Assembly: GCA_002730555.1 (NCBI GenBank)
Contig: PCAM01000024.1
Location: 1-59,741 of the forward strand
DNA from: Chloroflexota bacterium
Lineage (GTDB): Bacteria > Chloroflexota > Dehalococcoidia > Lucifugimonadales > Lucifugimonadaceae
Direction: 5' to 3'
DNA: 59,741 nucleotides
Below, piece by piece: positions 17,848 through 26,749 of this stretch. The notes beneath the pieces are model-generated. The model was not told the origin of the DNA and searched no databases. It worked only from the letters and a program-made list of their open reading frames with translations. The position numbers and the translations under genes were made by a program. The stretch's first letter is position 1. Each line of letters begins with the position of its first letter.

Positions 17848-18869
17848 CGCAACCCGGAGAGTTGGGCTACGACCATCTCAAGGGCGACCCGGTCTCGGAC
17901 CTGTCCCGATTTGTAACTGAGGTCCGCCTGGCCCAGGCTGCGGTGCGCCTCGGCCAGGTATTCGTGGTCGAAACGACCGGCCTGCTCCAGCGTTTTGCGG
18001 AGCGCGAACGCTGCTCTGAGTCCTATCCGGTTGCCAATCTCGCCCTCATCGACGCCGCGCTCCCGGAGGTGCCGGGCCAGTATCAGCATGCGCGTCTGGC
18101 GGGTCAGCATCGTCAGGATGTAGCCCACGCTCGCTCCGTCATCAAGGAGCTGGTACAGGGCCTTCATGGCCATCCCGGGGCGTCGCTCCAGGATAGCGTC
18201 GACGGCGGCGAAGATGTTGGCCTCGCGGACCGGCGCAACCATGAGCTCGACATCGTCCGGCTGGATGGCCCGGTCTCCCACATAAAGGGATAGCTTGCGG
18301 ATCTCCTGGTCGAGAAGACGCAGGTTCGGCCCAACAAGATCGGCGAGCCGAGCGATCGCGGACGGAGAGGCCAGCACTCCCTCCGACATCACGCGCCCTC
18401 TTATCCAGTCCCCTACTGCTCTTCCACGCGGCGTTGTGAACACGGTTATGTCCACGGCGTCGGACGATTTGAGGGCGCGAATCGCCCCGCCGTTGTCCTT
18501 CAGCTTGCCGTTTGGTCCGGTCGGGAATGCGTCGATGAACACCAGCTCCGTCGAGTCCGGCAATCCGGCCAGAAGCTCGCCGAACTTGTCCCACCCCGAG
18601 GTGGACATCTGTGCCGCCGCTGCGCCGCCTCGTCCGCGGGTGGCGCTGGTTGTGTCTAGGCGTCTCAATAACCCGCGCACCAGCACGAGCCGGCGGGCCG
18701 CCAGGAAGGGCACGGTGCGGGCCGCCGCCTCAACCTCACCCGGCGTGAAGTTGCGCCCCTCAAACTCGACGGTGTTGGACTCGGCCACGTCATCGCCTAA
18801 CGAGGCGCGAATCCCTCGCACCGCTTCGTCGATGCCGAATTCATCGTCGCCGTGAAGTACACGTATCAA
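17844..18869 (-). CDS. holA: DNA polymerase III subunit delta
   Basis: The wrench subunit of the clamp loader: with delta' and tau/gamma it opens the beta clamp for replication. At 341 residues it has the family length. Seen: the N-terminal IRVLHGDDEFGIDEAV segment, LVLVRGLL, the ELVFIDAFP strand, the LDQEIRKLSLYVG helix and the VREANIFAAVDAILERR segment, followed by the helical collar domain. It starts divergently from the DUF1232 gene, with about 175 bases between. Confidence 0.93.
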   Translation of the reverse strand: MIRVLHGDDEFGIDEAVRGIRASLGDDVAESNTVEFEGRNFTPGEVEAAARTVPFLAARRLVLVRGLLRRLDTTSATRGRGGAAAAQMSTSGWDKFGELLAGLPDSTELVFIDAFPTGPNGKLKDNGGAIRALKSSDAVDITVFTTPRGRAVGDWIRGRVMSEGVLASPSAIARLADLVGPNLRLLDQEIRKLSLYVGDRAIQPDDVELMVAPVREANIFAAVDAILERRPGMAMKALYQLLDDGASVGYILTMLTRQTRMLILARHLRERGVDEGEIGNRIGLRAAFALRKTLEQAGRFDHEYLAEAHRSLGQADLSYKSGQVRDRVALEMVVAQLSGLR

Positions 18870-19044
18870 AGGAGGGGTCTCTGTGTGAATTTCTGGGAAT
18901 CGGACTAAATTGGGGGGATTGATCGTTGGTCGGTGACTAGGGCGTTGGCGCGCACCCGCCGTTTTTATCTGGAGCCTAGGTCAGATAAACTGGAAGCTGC
19001 TCAATGCTCTGGCAGCGAGATCTGTTTTCACGCCACCGTCACCC

Positions 19045-19404
19045 ATGCGCGCAATCCCGTTACTCAGGTACTTCCCGCTCATCCTGTCCGCCATCCGGCT
19101 GGCGTGGGGGCTGTTTCTGGACCGCCGTGTCGGGGTGCGTATCAAGCTACTCCCGATCCTCGCGATCCTGTATGTTCTATCGCCGCTCGACCTGTTGCCG
19201 GACATCATACCGGTGGTCGGCTGGATGGACGACCTGATCGTGGCGGGCGGCCTGCTTCTGTTGTTCTTCGTACTGGCCCCGCGCGCGGTGGTGTTGGAAC
19301 GGCTGCGGGGCCAAGTGGAAAGAGGCCGGGAAGAACCGGGAAGCAAGACCGGGGAAACCGTGGACAGCACGTTCCGGCATGCAGACAACGACCGGCCTCG
19401 GTAG
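19045..19404 (+). CDS. DUF1232 (YkvA-like) membrane protein
   Basis: A 119-residue protein with the family signature LSPLDLLPDIIPVVGWMDDL in its middle, two or three hydrophobic segments and a charged C-terminal tail of about 40 residues that is not part of the domain. Family function is unknown; members are small, membrane-associated and widespread. Confidence 0.85.
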   Translation: MRAIPLLRYFPLILSAIRLAWGLFLDRRVGVRIKLLPILAILYVLSPLDLLPDIIPVVGWMDDLIVAGGLLLLFFVLAPRAVVLERLRGQVERGREEPGSKTGETVDSTFRHADNDRPR

Positions 19405-19528
19405 CGATATCTGGAAATCAGGCACCACGCAATCCCTAGGAATCTGACCGCGCGACCGGGACTGGTCGATCAAAACGAACCCAGATAACAGGGCCATCGG
19501 CCCTGGCCCTTGAGGTATTACACGCTTA

Positions 19529-20626
19529 ATGCGCATCGGGATTATCGGACTGCCGGCCAGCGGCAAGACAACATTATTTAACGCGCTCACCCGCGGGCGC
19601 GCGGCGACCGGTTTTGCCGCCGGCCGAGGGGCCAACATCGGGGTCGCACACGTCCCCGACGAGCGGCTCAACCTCCTGACAGCTCTGTACAAGCCACAGC
19701 GCACCGTTCCCGCCGAGGTGACGTACATGGACCTGCCTGGACCGACCGAGTACGACGGACCGAAGGGCGGGATGTTCGCAGGTGAGGCGCTGACTCAATT
19801 GCAAACTGTGGACGCCGTGCTGGTAGTGGTGCGGGCTTTTGAGGACGCTGCGGTGCCACACGTCAAAGGCGGCACGGACTGGAAGCGTGATGTGGACGAT
19901 ATCGGTTTCGATCTGCTGTTTGCCGATATCGCCCTACTTGATCGGCGGATCGAGCGGCTGACGAAAGATATCAAGGGCGCGAGCCAGGCTGATCGGGCGC
20001 GGATCAACAGCGATGTCGAAAATCTCCGCGGCCTCCAGACGAAGCTCGAAGAAGGCACGCCCCTGCGGGCTAAAGAGTTCACGGATCAGGAACGCGGCGC
20101 CGTGCGCGACACCTTCCTGTTATCCGCGCTGCCTTTCCTTGTGGCCGTAAACATCGGCGAAGACGACATCCCGGACTCCGACCAGATCACGTCCGCGGCG
20201 TCGGAGGCCGTTGGCGGCAAGAGCTCCGGCGCGATCGCTGTGTGCGCCTCGCTTGAAGCGGAGCTCGCCGGGATGGACGCGGAGGAAGAGGCGGATTTCC
20301 GGGAGTCAATGGAGGCCGGGGAGGCCGGGTTGTCCCGTATCATCAATCTTTCGTACGACGTTTTAGGCCTGATTTCCTTCCTGACGGTGGGCGAGGACGA
20401 GGTCCGCGCATGGACCGTTGAGCGGGACACGCCGGCGGCGGTGGCGGCCGGACGCATCCACTCGGACATCGAACGTGGCTTTATCCGTGGAGAGGTTGTC
20501 GCTTACGATGATCTCCTCGAATGTGGCAGTCAGGCAGAAGCGCGCACGCGAGGGCTACTGCGGTCCGAAGGACGCGAGTACCTGATGCAGGATGGCGACA
20601 CGGTCAACTTCCTGTTCTCTGTCTGA
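19529..20626 (+). CDS. ychF: Ribosome-binding ATPase YchF (OLA1 family)
   Basis: An Obg-family P-loop NTPase of 365 residues that prefers ATP and binds ribosomes. Seen: the G1 loop GLPASGKTTLFNAL (the usual family form is GLPNVGKSTLFNAL; here Ala-Ser replace Asn-Val and Thr replaces Ser), the G3-like DLPG, a long coiled-coil insertion (about 130-180), and the C-terminal TGS domain with WTVERDTPA and the ending YLMQDGDTVNFLF. The hairpin AGGGCC-atc-GGCCCT (19490-19504) precedes the start without a T-run. The P-loop variant is odd, but all other parts are normal. Confidence 0.93.
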   Translation: MRIGIIGLPASGKTTLFNALTRGRAATGFAAGRGANIGVAHVPDERLNLLTALYKPQRTVPAEVTYMDLPGPTEYDGPKGGMFAGEALTQLQTVDAVLVVVRAFEDAAVPHVKGGTDWKRDVDDIGFDLLFADIALLDRRIERLTKDIKGASQADRARINSDVENLRGLQTKLEEGTPLRAKEFTDQERGAVRDTFLLSALPFLVAVNIGEDDIPDSDQITSAASEAVGGKSSGAIAVCASLEAELAGMDAEEEADFRESMEAGEAGLSRIINLSYDVLGLISFLTVGEDEVRAWTVERDTPAAVAAGRIHSDIERGFIRGEVVAYDDLLECGSQAEARTRGLLRSEGREYLMQDGDTVNFLFSV

Positions 20627-20688
20627 CCCGAACTGACCTGAATAACTGGCCCCGTTAAAGTGGGGAATAGCCCCGGGAATGAGACTAA

Positions 20689-21438
20689 ATGGCGCCTGAA
20701 GAACTCGGACGGATCGAAAAGCCCGATGCATCGCCGGCCCTCGGCAAACGCAAGGTGTATCTGGTCACGATGGTGTCGCCCTTGCCGGGCGCTCCAGAGG
20801 GCTTCATCAGCCGGCTGAAAAACTACTGGGCCGCCATCGACGCTAACCTCGGTCAACTTGAGGCGCGGGCAGGGATGGTGAACCGAATCTTTCACGAGGC
20901 CGTCTCCGTTTCCGGCGACCTCGGGCTGAACCTTGTCGCCCAGGTTAACCAGCCGGCGTGGTCGATGATCAAGAGCCGAATGGATTCCGGAGCGACGCTT
21001 GAGGCGTTCGATAACGACGATCTTTTCTCGCAGATAGTCGACTGGTCCCGTTGCGCGCAGGTCGGGCTTACAAGCCAGACGGTGGCGGACGTGATCCAGG
21101 CGAAGTACACAGAAGCCGCGGAAGCACGCTATGACGGGATGTCGAATACGCTAGAGGAGAAGTTGGGCAATGCCGAGGCCGCTATCGTCATCATGTCGTC
21201 GGTCCGCGGCGTGAAGATGCCTGAGGGCGCCGAGCAGTACAACGTGATGCCGCCGGAGTTAGACGAACTGGTGCGCTGGACGCGTGAGGCGAGCGAGGCC
21301 GCGATGGCGCAGGCGCAGCAGGCCGACGCTGCGGCGGGTGAGGACCCGCACGCTGGTCACGATCATGCCGGACACGATCGTGCAGGTGGCGAGCCGGAAG
21401 ACAGCGGTTCTGGATTATGGACTCCAGGATCCGCGTAG
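20689..21438 (+). CDS. Conserved-looking protein with His-rich tail, unknown function
   Basis: A 249-residue soluble protein that I do not recognise. It has a compact N-terminal domain (KVYLVTMVSPLPGAPEGF, then LKNYWAAIDANLGQLEARAG) and a helical C-terminal half, ending in an Ala/Gln-rich stretch and HAGHDHAGHD. The tail suggests metal binding. Its last 22 bases overlap the start of hemW, so the two are probably co-translated, and ychF lies 62 bases upstream. Confidence 0.75.
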   Translation: MAPEELGRIEKPDASPALGKRKVYLVTMVSPLPGAPEGFISRLKNYWAAIDANLGQLEARAGMVNRIFHEAVSVSGDLGLNLVAQVNQPAWSMIKSRMDSGATLEAFDNDDLFSQIVDWSRCAQVGLTSQTVADVIQAKYTEAAEARYDGMSNTLEEKLGNAEAAIVIMSSVRGVKMPEGAEQYNVMPPELDELVRWTREASEAAMAQAQQADAAAGEDPHAGHDHAGHDRAGGEPEDSGSGLWTPGSA

Positions 21439-22730
21439 GCCACGCCGAGGCGTCCGGGCCGCAACCTGGCGGTCCTGATACCGGGCCGACCGGTCTTTCT
21501 CTGTACGTCCACATTCCTTTTTGTGAGACGAAGTGCCACTACTGCGATTTCAACACCTACGCCGGTATCGAGGCGTTGATCCCCGGTTACCTGACGGCGC
21601 TTGAGACGGAGATCCGGTTCTGGGGCGACCGGCTGGACAGGCCCGCGGTCTCCACGATCTTCTTTGGCGGCGGCACGCCGTCCTACGTCCCCATAGAAGG
21701 CATCGAGGCAATCTGCGCCGCGATCTTTGAGGCTTTTGACGTCTCCGAGGGAGCCGAGGTGACGCTGGAGTCGAACCCTGGTGACTGCTCGAAACGAGAT
21801 CTGACGCGCTATCTGGGGGCCGGGATCAATCGGCTGAGCATCGGTGTGCAGAGCCTGGATGACGGGTTGCTGAAGTCGCTGAGCAGGCGCCACGACTCCG
21901 CCACGGCTATCGGGGCGTACCGTTCCGCCAGAGACGCCGGTTTTGACAACATCAACCTTGACCTGATGTTCGGGCTGTCCGCCCAGACCGTCGATCAGTG
22001 GCGTGACACGCTGGACCAGACGGTCGCCCTGGGGCCGGAGCATCTGTCGCTTTACGCGCTGACGCTTGAACCCGAGACCCCGCTCGACGCGATGGTGAAG
22101 AGCGGCGAGGTGGAGGAGCCGGACCCGGACCTGGCGGCGGACATGTATCTGTACGCCGAGACGGCTCTCGGTGACGCCGGTTTCGATCATTACGAGATAT
22201 CCAACTGGTCGACACCCGGGCTGGAGAGTCGCCACAACCTGGCCTACTGGCTGAACGCGCCGTATCTGGGCGTCGGTCCGGGCGCGCACTCTTATCTTTA
22301 TGGCCCTGCGGGAGGCAGGTATGGTGCCGCGGGCAGCTGGTCTGAACGGCGGTTCGCTGCACTGAGGTCGCCACGGCGATACGTGGATCTACTTGGCGGC
22401 GCACTGCCTGACGGAGACCCGGTGGACGCGCTGTCGTCGGCCGGGCTGCTCGATTCCGTTGAGCCAGTCACGCCGGCGACGGAGCTGGCGGACACAATGA
22501 TGATGGGCATGCGGTTATCCCGAGGCATCCGCTCGGACGAGTTCCGGGCGCGGTTTGGTCTGGAACTACACGATGCGTTCGGCCCGCTGATCGACGAGCT
22601 GTCCGGAATGGGCCTGCTGGTGGACGATAAACCCGGCATTCGTCTGAGCGAGGACGGTCACCTGCTCGGCAACGAGGTGTTCGAGCGCTTCGTTACGGCG
22701 TCTGCGGATGTGGAGTTGCCGGGGAGCTAG
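21417..22730 (+). CDS. hemW: Radical SAM haem chaperone HemW (coproporphyrinogen-oxidase-like)
   Basis: A radical SAM protein of 437 residues that binds haem and inserts it into respiratory proteins; many databases name it oxygen-independent coproporphyrinogen III oxidase. Seen: the 4Fe-4S motif CETKCHYC with CX3CX2C spacing, FFGGGTPSYV, LESNPGD, the GINRLSIGVQSL segment, and HYEISNWSTPG. The motif lacks the fourth cysteine that marks true HemN enzymes, which supports HemW. It overlaps the preceding gene by 22 bases. Haem delivery fits the c-type peroxidase further along. Confidence 0.9.
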   Translation: MDSRIRVGHAEASGPQPGGPDTGPTGLSLYVHIPFCETKCHYCDFNTYAGIEALIPGYLTALETEIRFWGDRLDRPAVSTIFFGGGTPSYVPIEGIEAICAAIFEAFDVSEGAEVTLESNPGDCSKRDLTRYLGAGINRLSIGVQSLDDGLLKSLSRRHDSATAIGAYRSARDAGFDNINLDLMFGLSAQTVDQWRDTLDQTVALGPEHLSLYALTLEPETPLDAMVKSGEVEEPDPDLAADMYLYAETALGDAGFDHYEISNWSTPGLESRHNLAYWLNAPYLGVGPGAHSYLYGPAGGRYGAAGSWSERRFAALRSPRRYVDLLGGALPDGDPVDALSSAGLLDSVEPVTPATELADTMMMGMRLSRGIRSDEFRARFGLELHDAFGPLIDELSGMGLLVDDKPGIRLSEDGHLLGNEVFERFVTASADVELPGS

Positions 22731-23166
22731 CACGGCCGCACGCCGTAGGGGCGGGACTTGCTCCACCCGACACGCCAATTATTGTGTGAACGTTCGAATT
22801 CCACCTAGCGGCGGAATCACCCTCACCCCAGCCCTCTCCCGCCGGAGGGAGAGGGGCCAAACGACTGCGTTGCGTAGCCAGTAACCTCTAACTGTCATCC
22901 CGAGTCAAGGCGAAGGTCCTGTCCTGAACTTGATTCAGGAATCTCCCGGCCAGGGCTCCGCCGCGGTTCATTCACGTCAAAGACCGTCATCTACGGAGGG
23001 TGCAACAGCGATACGACGTGATTGCACGACGCACGACCCACCTCCAGATCTCCTCCCTCCCGGGGAGGAGGCTTTCTGTTGCCGCCCCCTCCTAATGTAG
23101 GAGGGGGTCTACTCAGCGACCACGCCTAACGGGCGGGGCAAGCGCCGCCCTTACAACATCGCCCGC
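22731..23166. repeat. Intergenic block of GC-rich imperfect palindromes
   Basis: A 436-base gap between convergent hemW and nudC, with no convincing gene. It holds several element types: a GTAGGGGCGGGACTTG unit (about 22747), CACCCTCACCCCAGCCCTCTC with GGAGGGAGAGGGG (about 22820-22856), TGAACTTGATTCAGGAATC (about 22926), CCTCC/GGAGG pairs, and a perfect 10-base stem CCCCCTCCTA (23085-23094) / TAGGAGGGGG (23098-23107). Related sequences recur near 28.5, 30.9, 32.6 and 52.0 kb. Confidence 0.75.
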
Positions 23167-24153
23167 CTACTCGCCGTTGGCCCAGGCTTTGATGATGTGG
23201 TGGGCTATTGCGATCGGGCCCGGCACACGGACGCCTTCGCCGCCGGGGTCCGCCGTTAGTGAGTAGTTCGGCGCTGAGGCGATTTCCAGGGCTCGAAGCA
23301 CTTCCTCCCTTGGCACCCAGCGGACATCTGACATCTCTCCCGGGTCGATCCTGATATCGGTGCTGGTCGCCTGCGCTATGCAGCCGATCATGAGAGACGA
23401 CGGGAAGGGCCACGGTTGTGACGAATGGTATCGCACGTCGCCGACTCTTATTCCGCCTTCTTCCCAGACCTCCCGACGGACGGCCTCTTCTATCGACTCG
23501 CCCTGGTCGATGAATCCGGCGAGAGCGGAGTAGAAGCGGCTTGTCCGGCGCGCCCGCGTCTGTCCGAGCAGGCATCGCTCGCCGTCGGTGACGGCCATGA
23601 TGGCGACCGGGTCTGTACGCGGGAATTGGTGCGCACCGCAGGCGTCGCAGATGCGTTCCTTGCCGCCCTTGGTGGAACGTGTGGCCTCGCCGCAGTTGGG
23701 GCAGAAACCGTGGCGCTGGTGCCACCCAACGACCGCCCGTGCGTGCGCCAGCGTGCCCGACTCCTCGCCGGAGATCTCGGTCGCAACCCCGCGCGCATCC
23801 TGGAACGCCATGCCATCCGGCAGTCCAAACAGTTCGGCCGGGTTCTCTTCGCCGGTGCCGTCCACGTCCGCGGGAACCTTTGAGCCGCCGGTCACATCGA
23901 TGGCGAAATGAGCGACGTCGTCCCGCAGGCCCAGAAGCACAGGTACGGCGTTCTTCGCCGCCTGCGCGAGGGCGCTCTTATCCTGCCAGGCGAGCTTCGG
24001 CTCGTCGCCGGTCGTTGCCAGCGGATTGAGGCGCCAGAACGGGAGAATACGGGAGTTTGAGTCGGCCAGGCGTTCCGCTATCCACTGGTCGTCCCGACGC
24101 TCCGCGTCTGCTCGGTCGAGGGGATCTCCGGCGAATATGTGAGTGAATGCCAA
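23167..24153 (-). CDS. nudC: NADH pyrophosphatase (NudC-like Nudix hydrolase)
   Basis: A Nudix enzyme of 328 residues that cleaves NAD(H) to NMN and AMP and, in some bacteria, removes NAD caps from RNA. Seen: an N-terminal domain of variable sequence, a zinc ribbon CPNCG then CDACG, FPRTDPVAI, the Nudix box GFIDQGESIEEAVRREVWEEGG, and the diagnostic SQPWPFPSSLM. It starts with TTG, with GGGAGG about nine bases upstream. Confidence 0.93.
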   Translation of the reverse strand: MAFTHIFAGDPLDRADAERRDDQWIAERLADSNSRILPFWRLNPLATTGDEPKLAWQDKSALAQAAKNAVPVLLGLRDDVAHFAIDVTGGSKVPADVDGTGEENPAELFGLPDGMAFQDARGVATEISGEESGTLAHARAVVGWHQRHGFCPNCGEATRSTKGGKERICDACGAHQFPRTDPVAIMAVTDGERCLLGQTRARRTSRFYSALAGFIDQGESIEEAVRREVWEEGGIRVGDVRYHSSQPWPFPSSLMIGCIAQATSTDIRIDPGEMSDVRWVPREEVLRALEIASAPNYSLTADPGGEGVRVPGPIAIAHHIIKAWANGE

Positions 24154-24345
24154 GCGGGGCTGCCTCCCTGTTATTTTTTGTGACCGACTCGGGCCTGCGG
24201 ATTGTACGTCCGCTCCGGGGAAGCCGCGTTCCAGAATCCGCTGACTCCTGTGTTATCTTCGGTCTCTCCCGCCCGCGGAGGATGGCGTCGACCGACTCGT
24301 CCGTCTCTAAGATTCATTTGAAGCTCAGGGGATCTTCTCCCGCCT

Positions 24346-26199
24346 ATGTTCGTCATCGGTACCGCTGGCCATGTCGACCACGGCAAGTCGACGTTGATCG
24401 AAGCCCTGACGGGCATCGACCCGGACCGCCTGCGCGAGGAAAAAGAGCGCGGCATGACGATCGAACTTGGCTTTGCCTGGCTGACGCTGCCGGGCGGTCG
24501 CGAGGTCAGCATCATCGACGTGCCGGGCCACGAACGGTTCATCAAGACGATGTTGATGGGCGCCGGCGGCGTGGACCTCGCGTTGCTCATCGTTGCAGCC
24601 GAGGAGGGCGTTATGCCGCAAACGCGTGAGCACCTGGCGATCCTTGATCTGCTGGGGATCGAGCGCGGTATCGTGGCGCTCACCAAGAGCGACCTTGTGG
24701 AGCCGGACTGGGTCGAACTTGTGACTCTGGACATCCAGGAAACGCTGGCCGGCACGAGCCTGGACGATGCTCCGGTTTTCCCCGTGTCGGCGTTAACAGG
24801 CGTCGGGCTGGAAGAGCTTTTGAAGGCCATAGATTCGGCGTTGGACGAGATGCCGGACAAGCGTGATCTGGGGCGACCGAGACTGCCTGTCGATCGATCG
24901 TTCACCATCTCAGGATTCGGCACGGTAGTAACCGGGACGCTGGTCGACGGGACGCTGCGGGTCGGCCAAGAAGTGGAGCTTTTGCCGGAGGGCCTGAAGG
25001 CCAGAATTCGCGGCCTCCAGACGCATCAGGCGGCCGGGGACCTGGCCTTTCCAGGTACGCGCGTCGCCGTCAATCTGGGCGGTGTGTCGCACGATGAGGT
25101 GTCCCGCGGCGATGTGCTGACGACACCGGGCTGGTTGTCCGCAGGTGACGCTATAGACGTGTCGTTGAGATTGATCCCGGAAGCGCCGCGGTCGATACGT
25201 CACAACGCCACCGTCACCTTCCACGTCGGCGCCGCAGAGACGCCGGCGCGGATACGGCTGCTGGCGGTGGATCAGATGGCGCCGGGTGACACGAGCTTCG
25301 CTCAGATCAAGCTCCAGGACCCGATGCCAGTGGTGAAGGACGATCCGTTCGTGATCCGAGATTCGAACCACACGCTCGGAGGCGGCGTGGTGCTTGAGGC
25401 GCATGCGCGGCGGCACCGACGGAAGCATCAGCTGACGCTCGATCGGCTCGAGACGCTGCGGCAGGGCTCCGAGTCCGACATCTTGAGCAGCGCCCTGGCG
25501 ACGGTGGAGCCCGCGACCGCCAGCGCGCTCGCAAAGGCCGCCAACATCGCCGAAGAAGCGATCGGCGAGCAGCTTAAAGCGCTCATGGACGACGGCCTCG
25601 TAGTGCCGCTGGGTGATGGCCGGGGGCGAGTGTTTTATTCGTCCAGCGGTTGGACGCGTACAGCCGCCACGGCCATAGGCGCCGTCGGCGAACATCACGG
25701 ATCGTTCCCGTTGCGACAGGGAATCCCGCGAGAAGAGTTACGTAGCCGGCTCGAGATGCGGGCCGCTGTTTTCAACCTGGTGATCGAGCGGCTCGTCGGT
25801 GATTCCGCTATCGAAGACGACGGCTCTACGGTGCGCGTTCCGGGACACTCACCGGAGTTCGATGACGCGCAGGAGCAGATCGTCGACGGGTATCTGAAGC
25901 GGCTCAGTGAGAACCCATATTCGCCCCCAACCGACCGGCCTATCGATCCCGAACTGGTCGCCGCGCTGGCGGAACAGGGCGTCATCGTCCGCGCATCAGA
26001 GGACGTCGTTTTTTTGAAGTCGGCCTACGATCACATGCTGGGTGGCGTGCGTGAGCGGGCTGCGGAGAGCGGTCAGATCACGATCACCGATGTGCGTGAG
26101 ATGTTCGGAACGAGCCGCAAATACACCCTCGCGCTTCTTGAGCATCTGGACAGGCAGCAGATCACGCGCCGCGTCGGTGACGAACGGGTGCTTCGATGA
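24346..26199 (+). CDS. selB: Selenocysteine-specific elongation factor SelB
   Basis: A 617-residue translational GTPase that delivers selenocysteinyl-tRNA at UGA codons marked by a SECIS element. Seen: G1 GTAGHVDHGKSTLIEAL, the GMTIELGFA switch with DVPGHERFI (G3), and TKSD (G4), then EF-Tu-like beta-barrels and a C-terminal winged-helix region after about residue 370. No selA, selD, tRNA-Sec or clear in-frame UGA gene lies in the window. It starts divergently from nudC. A four-base overlap (ATGA) joins it to the next gene. Confidence 0.93.
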   Translation: MFVIGTAGHVDHGKSTLIEALTGIDPDRLREEKERGMTIELGFAWLTLPGGREVSIIDVPGHERFIKTMLMGAGGVDLALLIVAAEEGVMPQTREHLAILDLLGIERGIVALTKSDLVEPDWVELVTLDIQETLAGTSLDDAPVFPVSALTGVGLEELLKAIDSALDEMPDKRDLGRPRLPVDRSFTISGFGTVVTGTLVDGTLRVGQEVELLPEGLKARIRGLQTHQAAGDLAFPGTRVAVNLGGVSHDEVSRGDVLTTPGWLSAGDAIDVSLRLIPEAPRSIRHNATVTFHVGAAETPARIRLLAVDQMAPGDTSFAQIKLQDPMPVVKDDPFVIRDSNHTLGGGVVLEAHARRHRRKHQLTLDRLETLRQGSESDILSSALATVEPATASALAKAANIAEEAIGEQLKALMDDGLVVPLGDGRGRVFYSSSGWTRTAATAIGAVGEHHGSFPLRQGIPREELRSRLEMRAAVFNLVIERLVGDSAIEDDGSTVRVPGHSPEFDDAQEQIVDGYLKRLSENPYSPPTDRPIDPELVAALAEQGVIVRASEDVVFLKSAYDHMLGGVRERAAESGQITITDVREMFGTSRKYTLALLEHLDRQQITRRVGDERVLR

Positions 26200-26717
26200 A
26201 ACTTGACGCGTCGGGTCGAAGTGACACCCTGGTTCTTCGGCTGTCTTCGTCGACACAGTCCGTGTCCGCTTTTCACTCGCTGTTGCGCACCACCCAGGCG
26301 GCGGTACGTGAGGCGGCCCAGAGCTCTCCGGAGGGAGCGGCGGCGTTTGCGTCCTCCCCTACGCCCCAGCTTGTGTTCAAAGTGGCCAAAGCATCCGCCA
26401 ATGAACTGGTAATCGAGTTCAGGTTCGCGGAGCCGTCTGCCGATCACCCGCCACACTCGGTCTCTGGAGCCGCGTTTTCGGCCTTTATGGACGGACTATC
26501 GGATTACATCAAGTCGAGCCCGATTCGCACACTCTGGGGCGATGTCCCGTCACGCAGCGATGCCGCACGCCGGCCTGGTCACGAGGCCGGTCCGTTGGAC
26601 GATCGCATGGAGCAGGTCGTGATCGAGTTGGAACGGCTTGGCGACGTGGAACTGGTATTTGGCGAGAGAGAGATCAGATTGACCAGCGGGGGCGTCCAGA
26701 TCACGCCCTGGCGATAG
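26196..26717 (+). CDS. Unknown protein coupled to selB
   Basis: A 173-residue protein with no family I recognise. The ATG overlaps the selB stop as ATGA, so it is probably translated from the same mRNA. Seen: a beta-strand-helix-rich N-terminal half (LVLRLSSSTQSVSAFHSLL, VFKVAKASANELVIEF), a flexible middle, and a strand pair near the end. No signal peptide or Cys/His motif. The tight link suggests a functional tie to SelB or merely shared transcription. Confidence 0.75.
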   Translation: MKLDASGRSDTLVLRLSSSTQSVSAFHSLLRTTQAAVREAAQSSPEGAAAFASSPTPQLVFKVAKASANELVIEFRFAEPSADHPPHSVSGAAFSAFMDGLSDYIKSSPIRTLWGDVPSRSDAARRPGHEAGPLDDRMEQVVIELERLGDVELVFGEREIRLTSGGVQITPWR

Positions 26718-26749
26718 TTTTCTGCCCACAGCCAATTCCAGGAGGAAGC

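Noticed and set aside
22731..23166. Possible CRISPR array
   Set aside because: The repeated units are irregular palindromes of different kinds, without equal spacers.
24154..24345. Possible tRNA-Sec next to selB
   Set aside because: No long acceptor/T-arm pairing or UCA anticodon loop could be found.
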